Origin: Phytophthora colocasiae
Taxonomy: Eukaryota; Oomycota; Peronosporomycetes; Peronosporales; Peronosporaceae
NCBI GenBank assembly: GCA_018806915.1
Contig: JAGKQI010000059.1
Coordinates: forward strand, 806,001 to 870,000
Direction: 5' to 3'
DNA length: 64,000 bases
Shown piece after piece: positions 22,122-32,816 of this stretch (position 1 is its first letter; every line of letters begins with the position of its first letter). The position numbers and the translations under genes were made by a program. Below the pieces are notes generated by a model. The model did not search any database. It saw only the letters and a list, made by a program, of their open reading frames with translations, and was not told the DNA's origin.

Positions 22122-23789
22122 TCAGGGAGTCCCAGGAGGTGTAGGTGGAGCAGGCGGGTTAAACTTGTTTTCGAGCCGTGGGATCTGCCGGGACGGGTGA
22201 TCTGCCGGCCGATCGCGGTAATGGTTGCGCCAAGGGTCCTCCTGATCGCATTCTGCCAACGCAGAGATCAGATCGGTGGGCTCCGGTCGGTTCAGAGTCG
22301 GCTGGGCCAGGTTAGCCATTCGGGAGGCCGATCCGGGGTACCAGTATACCCGATCACGGATAGTAGGGAAGTGCAGGAAGTAGGGATCGAGCAGAAGATC
22401 GATGTCCGCCCACATCGCCCTCATCATGGGCAGGAATCGTCCCAACAGCAGCCGCCAACGTTCTCCGGTACGGCTACGCCGTTGCCGACGCTCGAGGTAA
22501 TACCGACGGAGATCAGGATCAGCTTCATACATCGCCTTCGTGATCTCGAGATAATGGGTCGATTCCCAGTAGGCCTGCAGGTGATCTGACTCGAAGGCGG
22601 CGTAGGCATCCGCGATCTGCCCCAGCAGAGTTCCAGCACGACGATGCAGACCGAGATCGAAGGTGAGGGGGGCCGGTCGGTTGCGGAGCACCTCCCAAGG
22701 TCGGGTAGCAAGTAGGGCCTGCACGTTGGGCCCAGTGATCAGGCTAACCAACCAACCGACCCCAGCTCGGGAAGGGCGATTAGCCGGTGATCTCGCTGGG
22801 TAAAGGAATCCGGGAGGTAGCAGCAACCTCTTGGACAATGTGGAGAGGATCATACCGACGATCGCCAAAGTTCCGACGAACATCGGATCCCACGGGAAGA
22901 CATCACCAGCCGCAAACTGCCGGACGTTCGCATACCCGGGAATAGACGAGCTGATCGCGAACAGAGGAGGGTGCAGCTGGGGGCGCGGCGAGCCGCCGGG
23001 AGAGCCGCCACCCGGAGATCCCCCACCGGGAGGGCTCCCGCCAGCTGGACTACCCCTCGGGGACCCCTGAGGAGAGGTGATCGGAGTCTGTGGGGAACTG
23101 CCGCCCGGAGGTGTCGGCTGCGCCGGAGGCGTCGATGGAGCAGGCCCCCCTTGATCACCGGATGCTGGAGGAGGATTTCCATGCCGGCGGTGCCACGACA
23201 GCGATCGGAGTATCGTAGCCCGAAGAGCGTCGTCGGATCCAGCGCCAGAATCCTCCGCGTCATCGTCATGCTCCGGATCGGGTTTACGTTTGGACCGATC
23301 CGAGCCACCCTTCTTCGGGGAAGGTGCTTCCACGGTCACTTGCGAGGTGGCCTGGGTGCGATCTGCTTCCTCCGCATCCGGCCCAGTCGGGATCGCGGGT
23401 TCAGGACCCAGATCGAAGGGGTCTGGGCTTTCCTCGTGCTTTTCTTCGAGCTCGGTCGCCTGGGCCTGGCCACCGGGTTGGTCTCCAGCGGGAATATCAG
23501 GTGGGGCCGCGTCGTGATCGGTCGGGGGAGGCTCCGTCCGCGAGGTCTTGTGCGGGGGCGATGTAGCAGGAGATGGGGGCGGACTGAGAGCACGTTTGAC
23601 CCCCCGTTCATCTTGAGCAGCGCGGAGCCGAGACACCATTTCGGTCAGGACGTTGGTGGTCGCCATTACGTCACCTTCTGCCTGATCGTAGTTCTCCTGC
23701 AATGCCTGAAGACTCGCTTCTAACTCCTGCACTTCGGCATGTGTACCGATCAGATCATCCTCTACGACAAACAGAATATGAGTGATCAT
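22122..23789 (-). CDS. Antisense gene 2, unit 2 (intact, 555 residues, unknown function)
   Basis: ATG at 23789 in a good context (accATGa), 18 bases after the stop of antisense gene 1. The protein starts with a short coiled coil (about residues 10-60). A long Pro/Ser/acidic low-complexity region follows, with a basic patch (SDRSKRKPD) and a Gly-Ser-Pro repeat (GGSPPGGGSPGG). A better conserved-looking C-terminal half of about 260 residues (from QLHPPLFAISS) includes a mildly hydrophobic stretch (MFVGTLAIVGMIL) and a Trp/Arg/Tyr-rich globular-looking part. I recognise no family. Position and strand resemble the extra antisense ORFs of some plant Ty3/Gypsy elements. Its length, open in unit 2 and conserved apart from homopolymer slips in unit 1, argues for a real gene. 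Confidence 0.6.
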   Translation of the reverse strand: MITHILFVVEDDLIGTHAEVQELEASLQALQENYDQAEGDVMATTNVLTEMVSRLRAAQDERGVKRALSPPPSPATSPPHKTSRTEPPPTDHDAAPPDIPAGDQPGGQAQATELEEKHEESPDPFDLGPEPAIPTGPDAEEADRTQATSQVTVEAPSPKKGGSDRSKRKPDPEHDDDAEDSGAGSDDALRATILRSLSWHRRHGNPPPASGDQGGPAPSTPPAQPTPPGGSSPQTPITSPQGSPRGSPAGGSPPGGGSPGGGSPGGSPRPQLHPPLFAISSSIPGYANVRQFAAGDVFPWDPMFVGTLAIVGMILSTLSKRLLLPPGFLYPARSPANRPSRAGVGWLVSLITGPNVQALLATRPWEVLRNRPAPLTFDLGLHRRAGTLLGQIADAYAAFESDHLQAYWESTHYLEITKAMYEADPDLRRYYLERRQRRSRTGERWRLLLGRFLPMMRAMWADIDLLLDPYFLHFPTIRDRVYWYPGSASRMANLAQPTLNRPEPTDLISALAECDQEDPWRNHYRDRPADHPSRQIPRLENKFNPPAPPTPPGTP

Positions 23790-23807
23790 GGTCAGGTGGA
23801 GGGGGAT

Positions 23808-24697
23808 CTAGACTATATGCGCACCTAGACGAGTGGATCGCTGTCGCTCGGCGCTGAGATCCGCCTGTGCTCTGTCGCGATCTGCGGACGCTTGGTCTCG
23901 TTCCACGAGTAGGCGATCCCGCTCCGAAGTGACTCGGTTCAGTTCGGAGTTAGCGTGGGCGAGTAGGTCACGTTCACCAGCGATACTGGTCAGGGAAGCG
24001 ATCGCTCGGGCGGAGTCCGCCAAGGCTCGATCTCGCTCAGCCAGGGCCAATCGGGTGGGAGCCCCTGTCGAAGGCGTGGGGCTGGAATCCAGTTTGGAGA
24101 TGTGCAAGATCAGCCGAGATCCGGTTGTAGCTGGCCTTGGCAGTGATGGAGTCTTGCTTCGCCTCAGCCAGATCGCAAGCATGGATCCGGGCTTCCGCCT
24201 GGAGATCCTGGATCTCGTTGGTGGCTTGTTCCACCTCTTCAGTCAGACGATCCCTGTCCTCTGTAGCTCGATCTAGGTCTGCCTGGGCAGAGTTGAGACG
24301 CCGCGCGAACTCGTCGCGTTCCGATCGGAGCTGGTGGACCTGCATACGCAATCCATCGAGATCAGAGGCTTCCTCCGCGAGATCAGCGATCTCGCGCTCC
24401 AGACTCGCAATCTCGCCCTGCTGGTCTGCCCGGAACCGCTCCATGGCGTCGACATGCGCCCGAAGTTCCATGGCTTCACGACTTAGTTGATCACGTTCGC
24501 GCACCAGGCGATCCCACCCTGGACTGCCCGGCATCGGCCCAGCCTCATCGGATGAGAGCGGGCGTGCGTGGTCTGGAGCCGGACCCGACGAACGTCGCGA
24601 GATGTCGGAATGGGGAGATGGCGGACCGTCGGGGATCTTGGGAATCGGGAGGTGTAGGCAAATAATCGCTCCCGGGATCACTTCCTTGCTGGCTCAT
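23808..24697 (-). pseudogene. Antisense gene 1, unit 2 copy (frameshifted)
   Basis: Counterpart of 11536-12427. The start ATG is at 24697. Two G-run contractions near 24632 and 24640 shift the frame inside the Pro/Ser-rich part; the coiled coil is otherwise unchanged, and the same second-frame arrangement is present at its end. Confidence 0.65.
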
Positions 24698-24823
24698 GGA
24701 GACTGGAAGGGATCCGTTGGTGGTAGTCGAAGTGTTGTCGGGGTGACTTGTGCCTTGGGCTGAAGATTGGAGAATGAGACCTGAAGTGGACCGAGACGGA
24801 CCAACTTGCAGGCTGGGGGCGGA

Positions 24824-26140
24824 TGTGGTGAAGCGCGGATAAGAAATCCGAGAAAAGGCAACGTCAGGCCCAGAGAGAGTCGGATCAAGCGACAGGGGCC
24901 TCTGGCGAAGCAAGATGTCAGTTGATGACCCCAGATTGCGCGAACGATGGCTGACGAATGGATCCAGATCGATGCTCGTCTGGATCTCGCCAGCGATGAA
25001 TGGATGGCGTCTTGGTCGAGTGAGACTAAGTGATTGGAGAACCCGCCGTGCGGTCCCGCGTGGCGGCTCAGGGTCGGAGGAGAAAAGGGCGCCTTGCCTG
25101 AGATCGTATGAGAAGGAGATCAAGGCAGCAGAGGGTCGGGACCGGTGCGATCTATGGTGGGCCGGTGACAACATAACCGTGAGATGTTGCCGAGGGGACC
25201 TGATGGCAGTGTTAGTCGCATGGGGAGTGGTGATCAAGTCCGGGAAGCTCAAGACCTGGAATGTCGACAACACAGGCACGCGAGATCAAGTATGAAGGCT
25301 GCTGATCGGGATCATTGTTCAAGACGGTGGACCAAGATCGATGACCGAGATGGTTGATCGAGATCGGCTGATCGCCAGATCGGCAGATCGAGATCGCGAT
25401 CAGGGGTTAGGTGAGATCAAGATCGAAGATCGGAGGGGCAGCTGTGTAGCCGGATGTCAGGTAATCGTAGGATAGCAGATGAGGATGGGGCTAGTAGACA
25501 TAGGAATAACCATAAACAGAATCGAATTTGCTCTGGACATCACAAGTGCCTTCATCCAAGACTGGAACCGGGAATTACATTGGCCCACCAGCATCAAGAA
25601 GGTAAGGAGAAGAGATCTAGCATAGAGGTTAATTCTGGATAATACATTGGCCAGTTTTACCCTATCTAGTGATCTATCCTTTACGTGCGAACTACGGATC
25701 GGAAGGAATTGGCTGCTTGGCCTGACGATCTCGTCGACTCTCAACCCATCAAGACACCCGCTATAGGAAGCGGCAAGCATCGTAAAGGAAGGGATCAGAT
25801 CCCCAACATTGGACTTTTGGAAGACCTGGATCGAAGATCAGGCGACCGGATCAAGGCTCGAGTATTCGCCTGTGACCCGGATCAACCCCTTCGAGGTAGA
25901 GTGAAGTATTCCCACGCTATCTCAAACCCCTGCGTCACCCAAGACATTCTTCTCGTCCCAAGACATCTTCAGAAGTTACCTGGAAGAGCGTAACCCGCCT
26001 ACCGACGGGTACACAAGGTGAACACTACACGCAACAAGATCACGGATCATCGGGGGACCCCCTCCGTTAGTCGGTGTCTGGGCGCAAGTGGCGATCGCGA
26101 TCGGCCTCAACCAGATTTTGGCCAGATCCGCTCCACCACA
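24824..26140 (+). repeat. 3' LTR of unit 2
   Basis: 1317 bp, TGTGGTG…CACCACA, followed directly by CACG (26141-26144), the right target duplication. Confidence 0.93.
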
Positions 26141-26303
26141 CACGCAGCAGCCTCTCAAGCAACCGTTACCAGTAAGCGCAGAACAGAAGATCATCAATCA
26201 CCAGGCCGCTGCCATTAACCACTTTATCGAGCACGTGAAGCTTCAAGATACTCGCCTGGACGCTCTAGAGGCTACCAAAATTTCGACTTCCGACATTGTT
26301 TAG
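26141..26303 (+). pseudogene. Right flank of insertion: 3' end of the interrupted open frame
   Basis: Open frame QQPLKQPLPVSAEQ…LEATKISTSDIV ending in TAG (26301-26303). It is in register with the open frame left of the insertion once a single CACG is kept. Family not recognised. It could be a host gene or an older transposon gene. Confidence 0.4.
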
Positions 26304-26624
26304 ACATTTGTACGCAATTCAAAACCCAAGTGCCGATTTGGTATCGTATTGAAAATATGATAGGCAAACAGCGCTGAGTTAAACTGTAAAAAGAGCCGTA
26401 ACTACCCGTTACCAATGAATGGCGCTCATAGCACCTGAAAGCCGACGCGCACTGTCTTGAGTCAGTGCTCGAGTGACCACCCACAGGAGTGTGGTGTATT
26501 GAGGGGGCTGCGTAGAACTCGGCATGGTTAGCAGGGTTGTCGCCCGCCACGAAGCACTGTGGTGGTGTTAATTTTCCCTCGTGCCTCCAACAAGTATACC
26601 CCTGCCTTGAGTTGTACTAACCCC

Positions 26625-26664
26625 ACCTCATAGCTCAGTGGTTGGGCCCGATTCCGGCTGAGGT
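26625..26664 (+). other. Shrunken tRNA-like sequence (40 nt)
   Basis: ACCTCA (26625-26630) pairs with TGAGGT (26659-26664) like an acceptor stem. Between them are a D-arm with A-box (AGCTCAGTGGTTGG) and the 3' half of a T-arm (CGATTCCGG). The anticodon arm, variable loop and 5' T-stem are absent. It looks like a tRNA pseudogene with an internal deletion, or the head of a tRNA-derived SINE. No full tRNA is present. Confidence 0.4.
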
Positions 26665-26934
26665 ATTTCTAATGGCAATTTTGCTAGAACGTCAAGCTGC
26701 ACGCTAGCGAGAAGCGCTCAGGACACAAAAGCAGTTGCGTGATGTGCGTCGTTTGGCATTGCGTGACGTCATGTGGCGAGGAGCGTTGCTACACGCGGTT
26801 TGTATGTGCGTGTGGATGCGATTGCGTGTGAAGGTATCTGTGCGAAATGTAGACGAGAGCGTACTGTGTGCCACTGATCTGTATCTTGTCTACCATTAAT
26901 TGTTAACTTTATGTGTGTATCCAGGAGCGGGATC

Positions 26935-27437
26935 TCAAATAGCTGGTGTTTGAAGAAGCTGTTCATGACGCTGGATTCTGGCGTTCAGAGCTCCCGCGCA
27001 ATGGAGGGCATGGAGGTGCTTTAGGAGGTCGCCAGATCCACGAGAGCTGATGCCGTGCCATTCCAGGAACGCGAGGACAGCGTGTTCAGCGCGGGTACCA
27101 GTCTCCATCACTTGTTCACGGAAGTCTGCCGCGGTTGGGTTGATCATAAGCCGTCACCCAAGAACAGTTTCATGTACGCAACCAGCAGCTTTGCATCTGA
27201 CTTTTGCTGCCTTGAGATTGGTGCACCCCAAAGCTGTGGTTCGCAGTCGTACCAAGTCGCATGAAGGTGAGTGGCTGCTGCTCTACGCTGTTTTTTCTTG
27301 GCTTGACTGACATCGCTCGTGCTAGTGTCAGGTTCTTTCCGCTTGTGAGTAGCTGAGTGTTCATCGGGCATCACCCGCGTGGACGACGCCGCAGCAGCAG
27401 CAGAAGAAGAAGACGAGGAGCGCGCGCGCGTCACCAT
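26935..27437 (-). pseudogene. Broken gene of unknown family, one frameshift
   Basis: ATG at 27437 begins a Ser/Ala-rich, then basic (AKKKQRRAA), N-terminus followed by WYDCEPQLWGAPISRQQKSDAK…MKLFLGDG and a stop at 27144. The next frame (from 27147) continues naturally as NPTAADFREQVMETGTRAEHAVLAFLEWHGISSRG…LLQTPAI to a stop at 26935. The two halves read as one protein with a one-step frame break near 27146. I have an impression of a repetitive oomycete family but cannot name it. Confidence 0.45.
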
Positions 27438-28389
27438 GGGGATTCTCTCTACCAGAGCCTACTCGACTACCGTACAGCCAGACCCGCAGGCGAAGATATA
27501 CAGGGTCAAGCGAACCCTGTTCGAACGAGCAAGGCGACGCCGGCTCAACTCAAGTATTTTCCGGGAATGGACGCTAAACACCAGAAGGAGGATGAGTGTA
27601 TCCGGATTGGATAGAATATGATGTAGAGGTAGACTTACTTAAAATTTATATCTGAATACAATTAGCAGATGTAGGGTAGCTGTAGAAAATGCTAGAAGTT
27701 TCTACCCACCTGAACTGCGGGGGCGGTAATTCTACTTTAGCGCGTCCTCCCCCAAAACTTCCCTGTAAAGATACAGTTCAGGCTCGGCAGATGGGAAGAT
27801 TTTTTTTTCGAGTCACCAGTGGGCCTTGTCACTTATGGGTCCATAACTCCTACATGAGACCTGTGCGAATTGGACGTTAAATATGGTCCAAAAACGAACT
27901 GTAATAAAAAGACTATACAAACTGTACAATCTAAACGTATTGACGAACCTTTTTATATTTATACTAGAGGTTTTGCCAAATGTGCTATAGGGCTGACTAT
28001 CTGAAGTAATTGCCTGGAAGCATTGATTGCTTTAATGCTTAGACATTAAAAAACACACACACATTAGTTCACGAAGGATGTCTACGGCTGTAGCAATTCA
28101 AATTTGCGAAATGAGTTTTAGAAGATGGGCAATTCATCGTCTCTAGTTGGAGCTATACATGAAAGTGTTGTTGCTTGATATAACTGTTTATTGCTAACGG
28201 ATGTGATCCCTTCAGTTTGATTGGATGGATGGCTCCAATCAAATGCGCTTCTACAAGTACAGATCACAGAACTGTGCTAATGCAGTGCTGAGAGGCTATC
28301 TCCATAACCATTCCTCAATAAGCACATCCTAGCAATATCCCCACTAACCGCTTTACAACTGCATTCGTCTACCACGAGTGAAGGGACAT
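27438..28389. other. Intergenic, no gene seen
   Basis: AT-richer sequence with only short chance frames and small simple repeats (an ACACAC run near 28052). No feature is supported. Confidence 0.5.
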
Positions 28390-30289
28390 CATCAGAAGCC
28401 AGCTACGATTACGAATCCGACTTCCCGCACTCCGCTATTGAAGACGGTGCAAAAAATGATGGATTTGAAAATGAAGTTAACCTCCACGTTGAATTACCGG
28501 AGCTACGATCTGTAGCAAGAGTTGTCCTAGACTGGGTCAACACCGGAATGACATGGCTAACCAGGATGCTGCTGCTGAAGATTATGCAATTCCCGTAGGC
28601 GACAATGACGTAGCCAACGTTGAAGCTAACGATGCTAGCGTAGATGCCGAAACACTGGATGGTGGCCAAACTCCATTGCTCGTAGGTGAAGGGAAAGATG
28701 ATCTGCAACCTTAGCCAGATGTTAACCAACACTCTACAGTGGTTCATTTGAATGGCCACCGATACACCCGATCTCACCAGTCGCAGCACCTCATAGCGTA
28801 TCGGGGCAGCAGGAAAAAAACTAAAATCTAAATAATTATTATAGGCTGCATTGGAAAAGTGCATTATGGTATCAAATCGGCGACATACATCAACTTCGTT
28901 GCTCATTCGTGCCAGCTGCAGCGGTGGACGTGACTACTGAAATGCAAGCAGCAATCGATAACCTTTAGACAACTGATCAGCGCTCGACAACTCAGCGTAT
29001 TTGGTAGCGCGTGAGCCAAAAAAAATTTTCAGCGGGACGGCAGGATGGTGACCAGAGGATTGACCGTGTCAGTACAGGTTTTAGGACGTGCGCATCGTAC
29101 ACGACGTGCCCATTTCGGTGGAAACGTTCATTGTGTCATTGAGGTCCCACCTCTCGCACTAGTAACGGGTTCCACCCTTCATTTTTCAAGTATCACCACA
29201 TCTACTACGACAGCGAGTGGCTACAAAGAGCAATAGGCTGGGCTCATCCCCGCTTACTAGAGCTGCTTCATTACCCCGGTATTCAAATTTTCGACGGCAC
29301 GTTTGGATCGGTCCCTTGATCATTTCACAAGTGTGTGGTAGTGATGGTGAAAGGTGCAGCTAGTCGCGTGTTTGTTCGGGTGATGTATACCCTGACTACA
29401 AATCGAACGACTTCAACTTACACAGGATGATCCTGACCATAAACGAAGTTATCGGTCAACGACTCCAACTGCTCAAGTTACGTTCGACTTTGAGTAGGCT
29501 ATCATTGACGCGGTGGGGCGCAATTTCCACATGCACACGCAATTGACTGTTTTTTTTCACTGGAAGCAAGCTATTAGAAGGCGTATGACCGCCGTACACA
29601 TTCCGCAGGTGGAGATACGTATCGCAATGGAAGTGGGAGTGCGAAGCTACGCAACGTGGGGAAACTTATTCAACGAAGATGCAGGGAAGAAGGAGTCGAT
29701 CACCCAGTAGATAAGTGGGCACCGTCTTGGGTCTATTTCCGACGAAACTTGGTTTGTCCAGTTTCCTGTCAACATGGGGAGCGCCCATGAGGTTTACTTG
29801 GAGATTGTCAGCATAACCAACAATCTACTGGAGAGGTTCAACCGCGAGTTGAATGCTGCAATTGCAGCATCACATCCAAACATACTCGCCTTCGTTGGGG
29901 CTATCGTTGAATTTTTGCAGAGTTATGCTCGCCTGATTAATGATATTACAATTCGTCGTGCAGTTGCCCCACAACATGGCACGCTTGAGCTTCCCATTGT
30001 TGTACTTCTCACGCGTCACGGAACGGAGCGACTTCAAGGCCGTCCTACTCGAAACGAGAGAAACAATGTAAGAACAAGGTCTGCTCGTTGCCGGACCCAA
30101 ATCGGACTTAGACCGCCAGTGACTTCCAAAACGTCTACCGACAGATACCCCCCGATGTGGGCGTTTGCAGCGTTTAGCATCGGAAAGATACCTACTGATA
30201 GTGACTGGAAGACAGAGGCATTCCACTTGGAGCGATTTAGGTTGCGCGTGTGGATTGACCAAACGCGTCACGCCACAGCTAACCCGTGA
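28390..30289 (+). pseudogene. Degenerate MULE (Mutator-like) transposase
   Basis: Readable in several broken + frames. A FLYWCH-like N-terminal part (HLNGHRYTRSHQSQHLIAYR, about 28745) is followed by YYDSEWLQRAIGWAHPRLLELLHYPGIQIFDGTF (about 29200-29305), DFE.AIIDAVGRNFHMHTQL…FHWKQAIRRRM (29489-29590) and a C-terminal TNNLLERFNRELNAAI…HPNILAFV (about 29818-29900). The DGTF, DFE and FHWKQA(I/L)RR blocks are those of MULE-domain transposases. Several stops and frame changes make it non-functional. Terminal inverted repeats were not found. Confidence 0.7.
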
Positions 30290-31090
30290 TAAGTCTCTGC
30301 CCAATGCTGTTGCAGCTGGGTCAAAGTGTCGTAGAGTGCAACTTCTGCTGTTGCACCTGATTGGTACATTTCGGGGGGTGGAGGTTGGTGGTGGTGGGAG
30401 GATTCAAAGCACGTTTCTTTAAACGTTCGTCGTTCTTGGGCATTCGTAACGGCGATGATGTTCTTGTACACTAACAGGTAAACCGTTTCACAGAACTGTA
30501 TTAGCCATGGCAAGTCTTCTGTAAGAGCGGTTGTTGATTCCAAAAATCATCCGGATTACAGCTCGACCATTAATTCGCGTTAGAAGTTGGTTGAATAGCC
30601 ATGAAAGGATATCCGTAAATGGCACGTCACTCACTATACTTTTGTCGAGAGGTTTTCCAGAGTAATCTGGTGTTCGATGGGCGACTTCAAAATCGGCTGA
30701 ACCGCCAGTGTGAGCTCTGATGAGATGCTGATGCAGAGAAGCCCTTAAGGAGCGTTGAACCGATATGTGGATGCGCTGCGGTCAACCCCTCTGGCGATCG
30801 GCCTGTCAGCTGAGGTAGTGTCAGTGTCTGTCTCCATGACGCTAGACATGTACCTCCAAGTCTTGAGCTCCCGCAGGTGTTGAACGTCTGTAATGCTCTC
30901 CTTGGTTGACTTGGGATTTTTCAGTAGAATCCGCAATACAGGGTTACATTTATCGGTTACATGCACAACCACAATACAGTACAGAATATTTTATCCTAGT
31001 CAGTTTCTTACATCACTGATATCCGGCTAACTGATGTGTATTTATCGACTTCGATCTCAGCAAGCTTGCATAGAATTAACTAACGCCAAA
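30290..31090. other. Intergenic, no gene supported
   Basis: A minus-strand frame of 91 codons (30543-30268) is open, but I see no recognisable domain or conserved context. The rest has only short frames. Confidence 0.4.
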
Positions 31091-31499
31091 ACCATACCAT
31101 ACCATACCATACCATACCATACCATACCATACCATACCATACCATACCATACCATACCATACCATACCATACCATACCATACCATACCATACCATACCAT
31201 ACCATACCATACCATACCATACCATACCATACCATACCATACCATACCATACCATACCATACCATACCATACCATACCATACCATACCATACCATACCAT
31301 ACCATACCATACCATACCATACCATACCATACCATACCATACCATACCATACCATACCATACCATACCATACCATACCATACCATACCATACCATACCAT
31401 ACCATACCATACCATACCATACCATACCATACCATACCATACCATACCATACCATACCATACCATACCATACCATACCATACCATACCATACCATACCA
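31091..31499 (+). repeat. Perfect ACCAT pentanucleotide microsatellite, about 82 copies
   Basis: 409 bp of uninterrupted ACCAT units (81 full plus ACCA). Because 5 and 3 share no factor and no phase of the unit contains a stop codon, all six frames are open. The encoded IPYHT (+) and MVWYG (-) peptides are artefacts of the repeat. The absence of any substitution suggests recent expansion. Confidence 0.97.
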
Positions 31500-31753
31500 A
31501 GCTGAACAACCCTACACACTCTGATGGCCGGCCTCCGGGTCGCCAAGTCGCGGCTGGCTCGAGCTACGGTAGCTGCGTTGCCTTCACCTACTCCTGTGTC
31601 ACGCGTCGCTTGCTGGATCGCCCGTGGTATCGCCTGTGGTTTCTCCGGTTGTCTTGCCGGTTTCTTCTCCTGCTGCCTCGTTGGCTGCGTCTACTGCTGA
31701 GCTGTTGGTTGCTTCTCCTGTTGCTTCCTTGGTTTTTGTCTCCTGCAGCTTTT

Positions 31754-32816
31754 ATGTGCGCAGTGGCTTCATCGGCCAATCGCCTGATGGAGCTTCGGTT
31801 GGACGTACTGATGGGCATCTCGGATTCGGGTGATGATGACGCGGCTGAGCTTAATGACCCGACGGTTGCACAACCTCTGTCTCCGACTGAGTCCGCGTGT
31901 GGTCTTTTTGACGACGGCGACGTGACGTCATCTCCTAGTGCCTCTGGATGTTCTGCGGCAAAACGTCGTCGGTTGCGTCCTGGTGGAACGGTTCCACTAC
32001 AGCATCCAGGGCTTCCTGCTGCCCCGAAGGAGCATCCGTTCATCAAAAACCGAAATCACTACGAACCGACAGCACCATGGGACTACGACAAGAAGTTAAC
32101 ATTAAACGGTTGATTCACTGTCATGAGAATCCGCCCCCTTGCTGTTATCTTGTTCAGTGGCAAGGTCGCCCACTTCAGTTGAGTTGGATGTGGTGTGAGC
32201 AACTCGTAGATGTGGTTCCAGATTCGGTGAACCGGATCGATGTTTGGAAGGCTTTCTGGCTCGAAGGAACCAACCATGAGCTATTTCGACAGCCGTGATA
32301 CTGCTTCCGATAATGACAGTTGTTTCATGGATGCCATTCGAACTGCTCTGTATCGTCCTAAGTGTCCTGACCTCGTTACTGTGGAGAGGTGGGAGGCTTT
32401 CGAGAAGACTCGTCCATCTGATATCCACTACGGCGTAACGCGCGAGGAACGTCACGGAGTTCTTCAGGTATCTTCAACGCAAAAGTATACTTCTAGACTG
32501 CGATGAGCTCCAGCGAGACTTGCTAGAGGCTTGGGACCTGGTACGTACTTGGAAAGTGCTGGGGAAGATGATCTCGGCCACGGCTTCGTTGTTATTGTCG
32601 AAGATCCGAATGATGACATCAAATTCTCGGTTGGTATGATGAAAAGAGGAATCCTCCTGTTGACACTGGCTTACTCCGCAATTTGTTGTGGGTGGATCGC
32701 GCTCGATGGTTGTGTCGGACCATCCTGAAACCGGGATACGTCTGCCGTGGTAAGCGCAAATCGAGATCGCAGAAAAAGAGGGAGACGCGTGAAAGGTTGC
32801 AGTTGCAATCTTCATA
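31754..32816 (+). pseudogene. Chromodomain-like transposon-derived gene remnant
   Basis: An ATG at 31754 opens an acidic, Ser-rich frame with a basic patch (AAKRRRLRPGG) to 32113. The next frame carries a chromodomain-like stretch (CYLVQWQGRPLQLSWMWCEQLVD, about 32140-32215). Another carries DNDSCFMDAIRTALYR (about 32311), reminiscent of the cysteine-protease-like segment that follows chromodomains in some oomycete repetitive proteins. At least two frameshifts and later stops break it. Family assignment is tentative. Confidence 0.4.

Larger units (their letters stand above)
286..26140 (+). mobile_element. Tandem Ty3/Gypsy chromovirus-type LTR retrotransposon array (3 LTRs, 2 internal regions)
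   Basis: Three near-identical 1.31-1.32 kb LTRs begin TGTGGTG and end CACCACA (286-1599, 12554-13876, 24824-26140). They separate two internal regions of about 10.95 kb. The outer flanks share CACG (282-285 and 26141-26144), a 4-bp target duplication typical of Ty3/Gypsy integration, so the array behaves as one insertion. Each unit encodes gag with CCHC knuckles, aspartic protease, reverse transcriptase, RNase H, a second RNase H of archaeal type, integrase and a chromodomain. The second RNase H and integrase are inverted. Two antisense genes lie before the 3' LTR. Unit 1 keeps gag and pol open and unit 2 keeps antisense gene 2 open; each is frameshifted elsewhere. Unequal recombination between LTRs of one insertion is the simplest origin (inference). 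Confidence 0.93.

Noticed and set aside
31034..32113. Long + strand frame of 359 codons with an IPYHT repeat protein, and three long MVWYG frames on the minus strand
   Set aside because: They are produced by the ACCAT microsatellite, whose unit has no stop in any frame. Only the part after 31754 looks protein-like.
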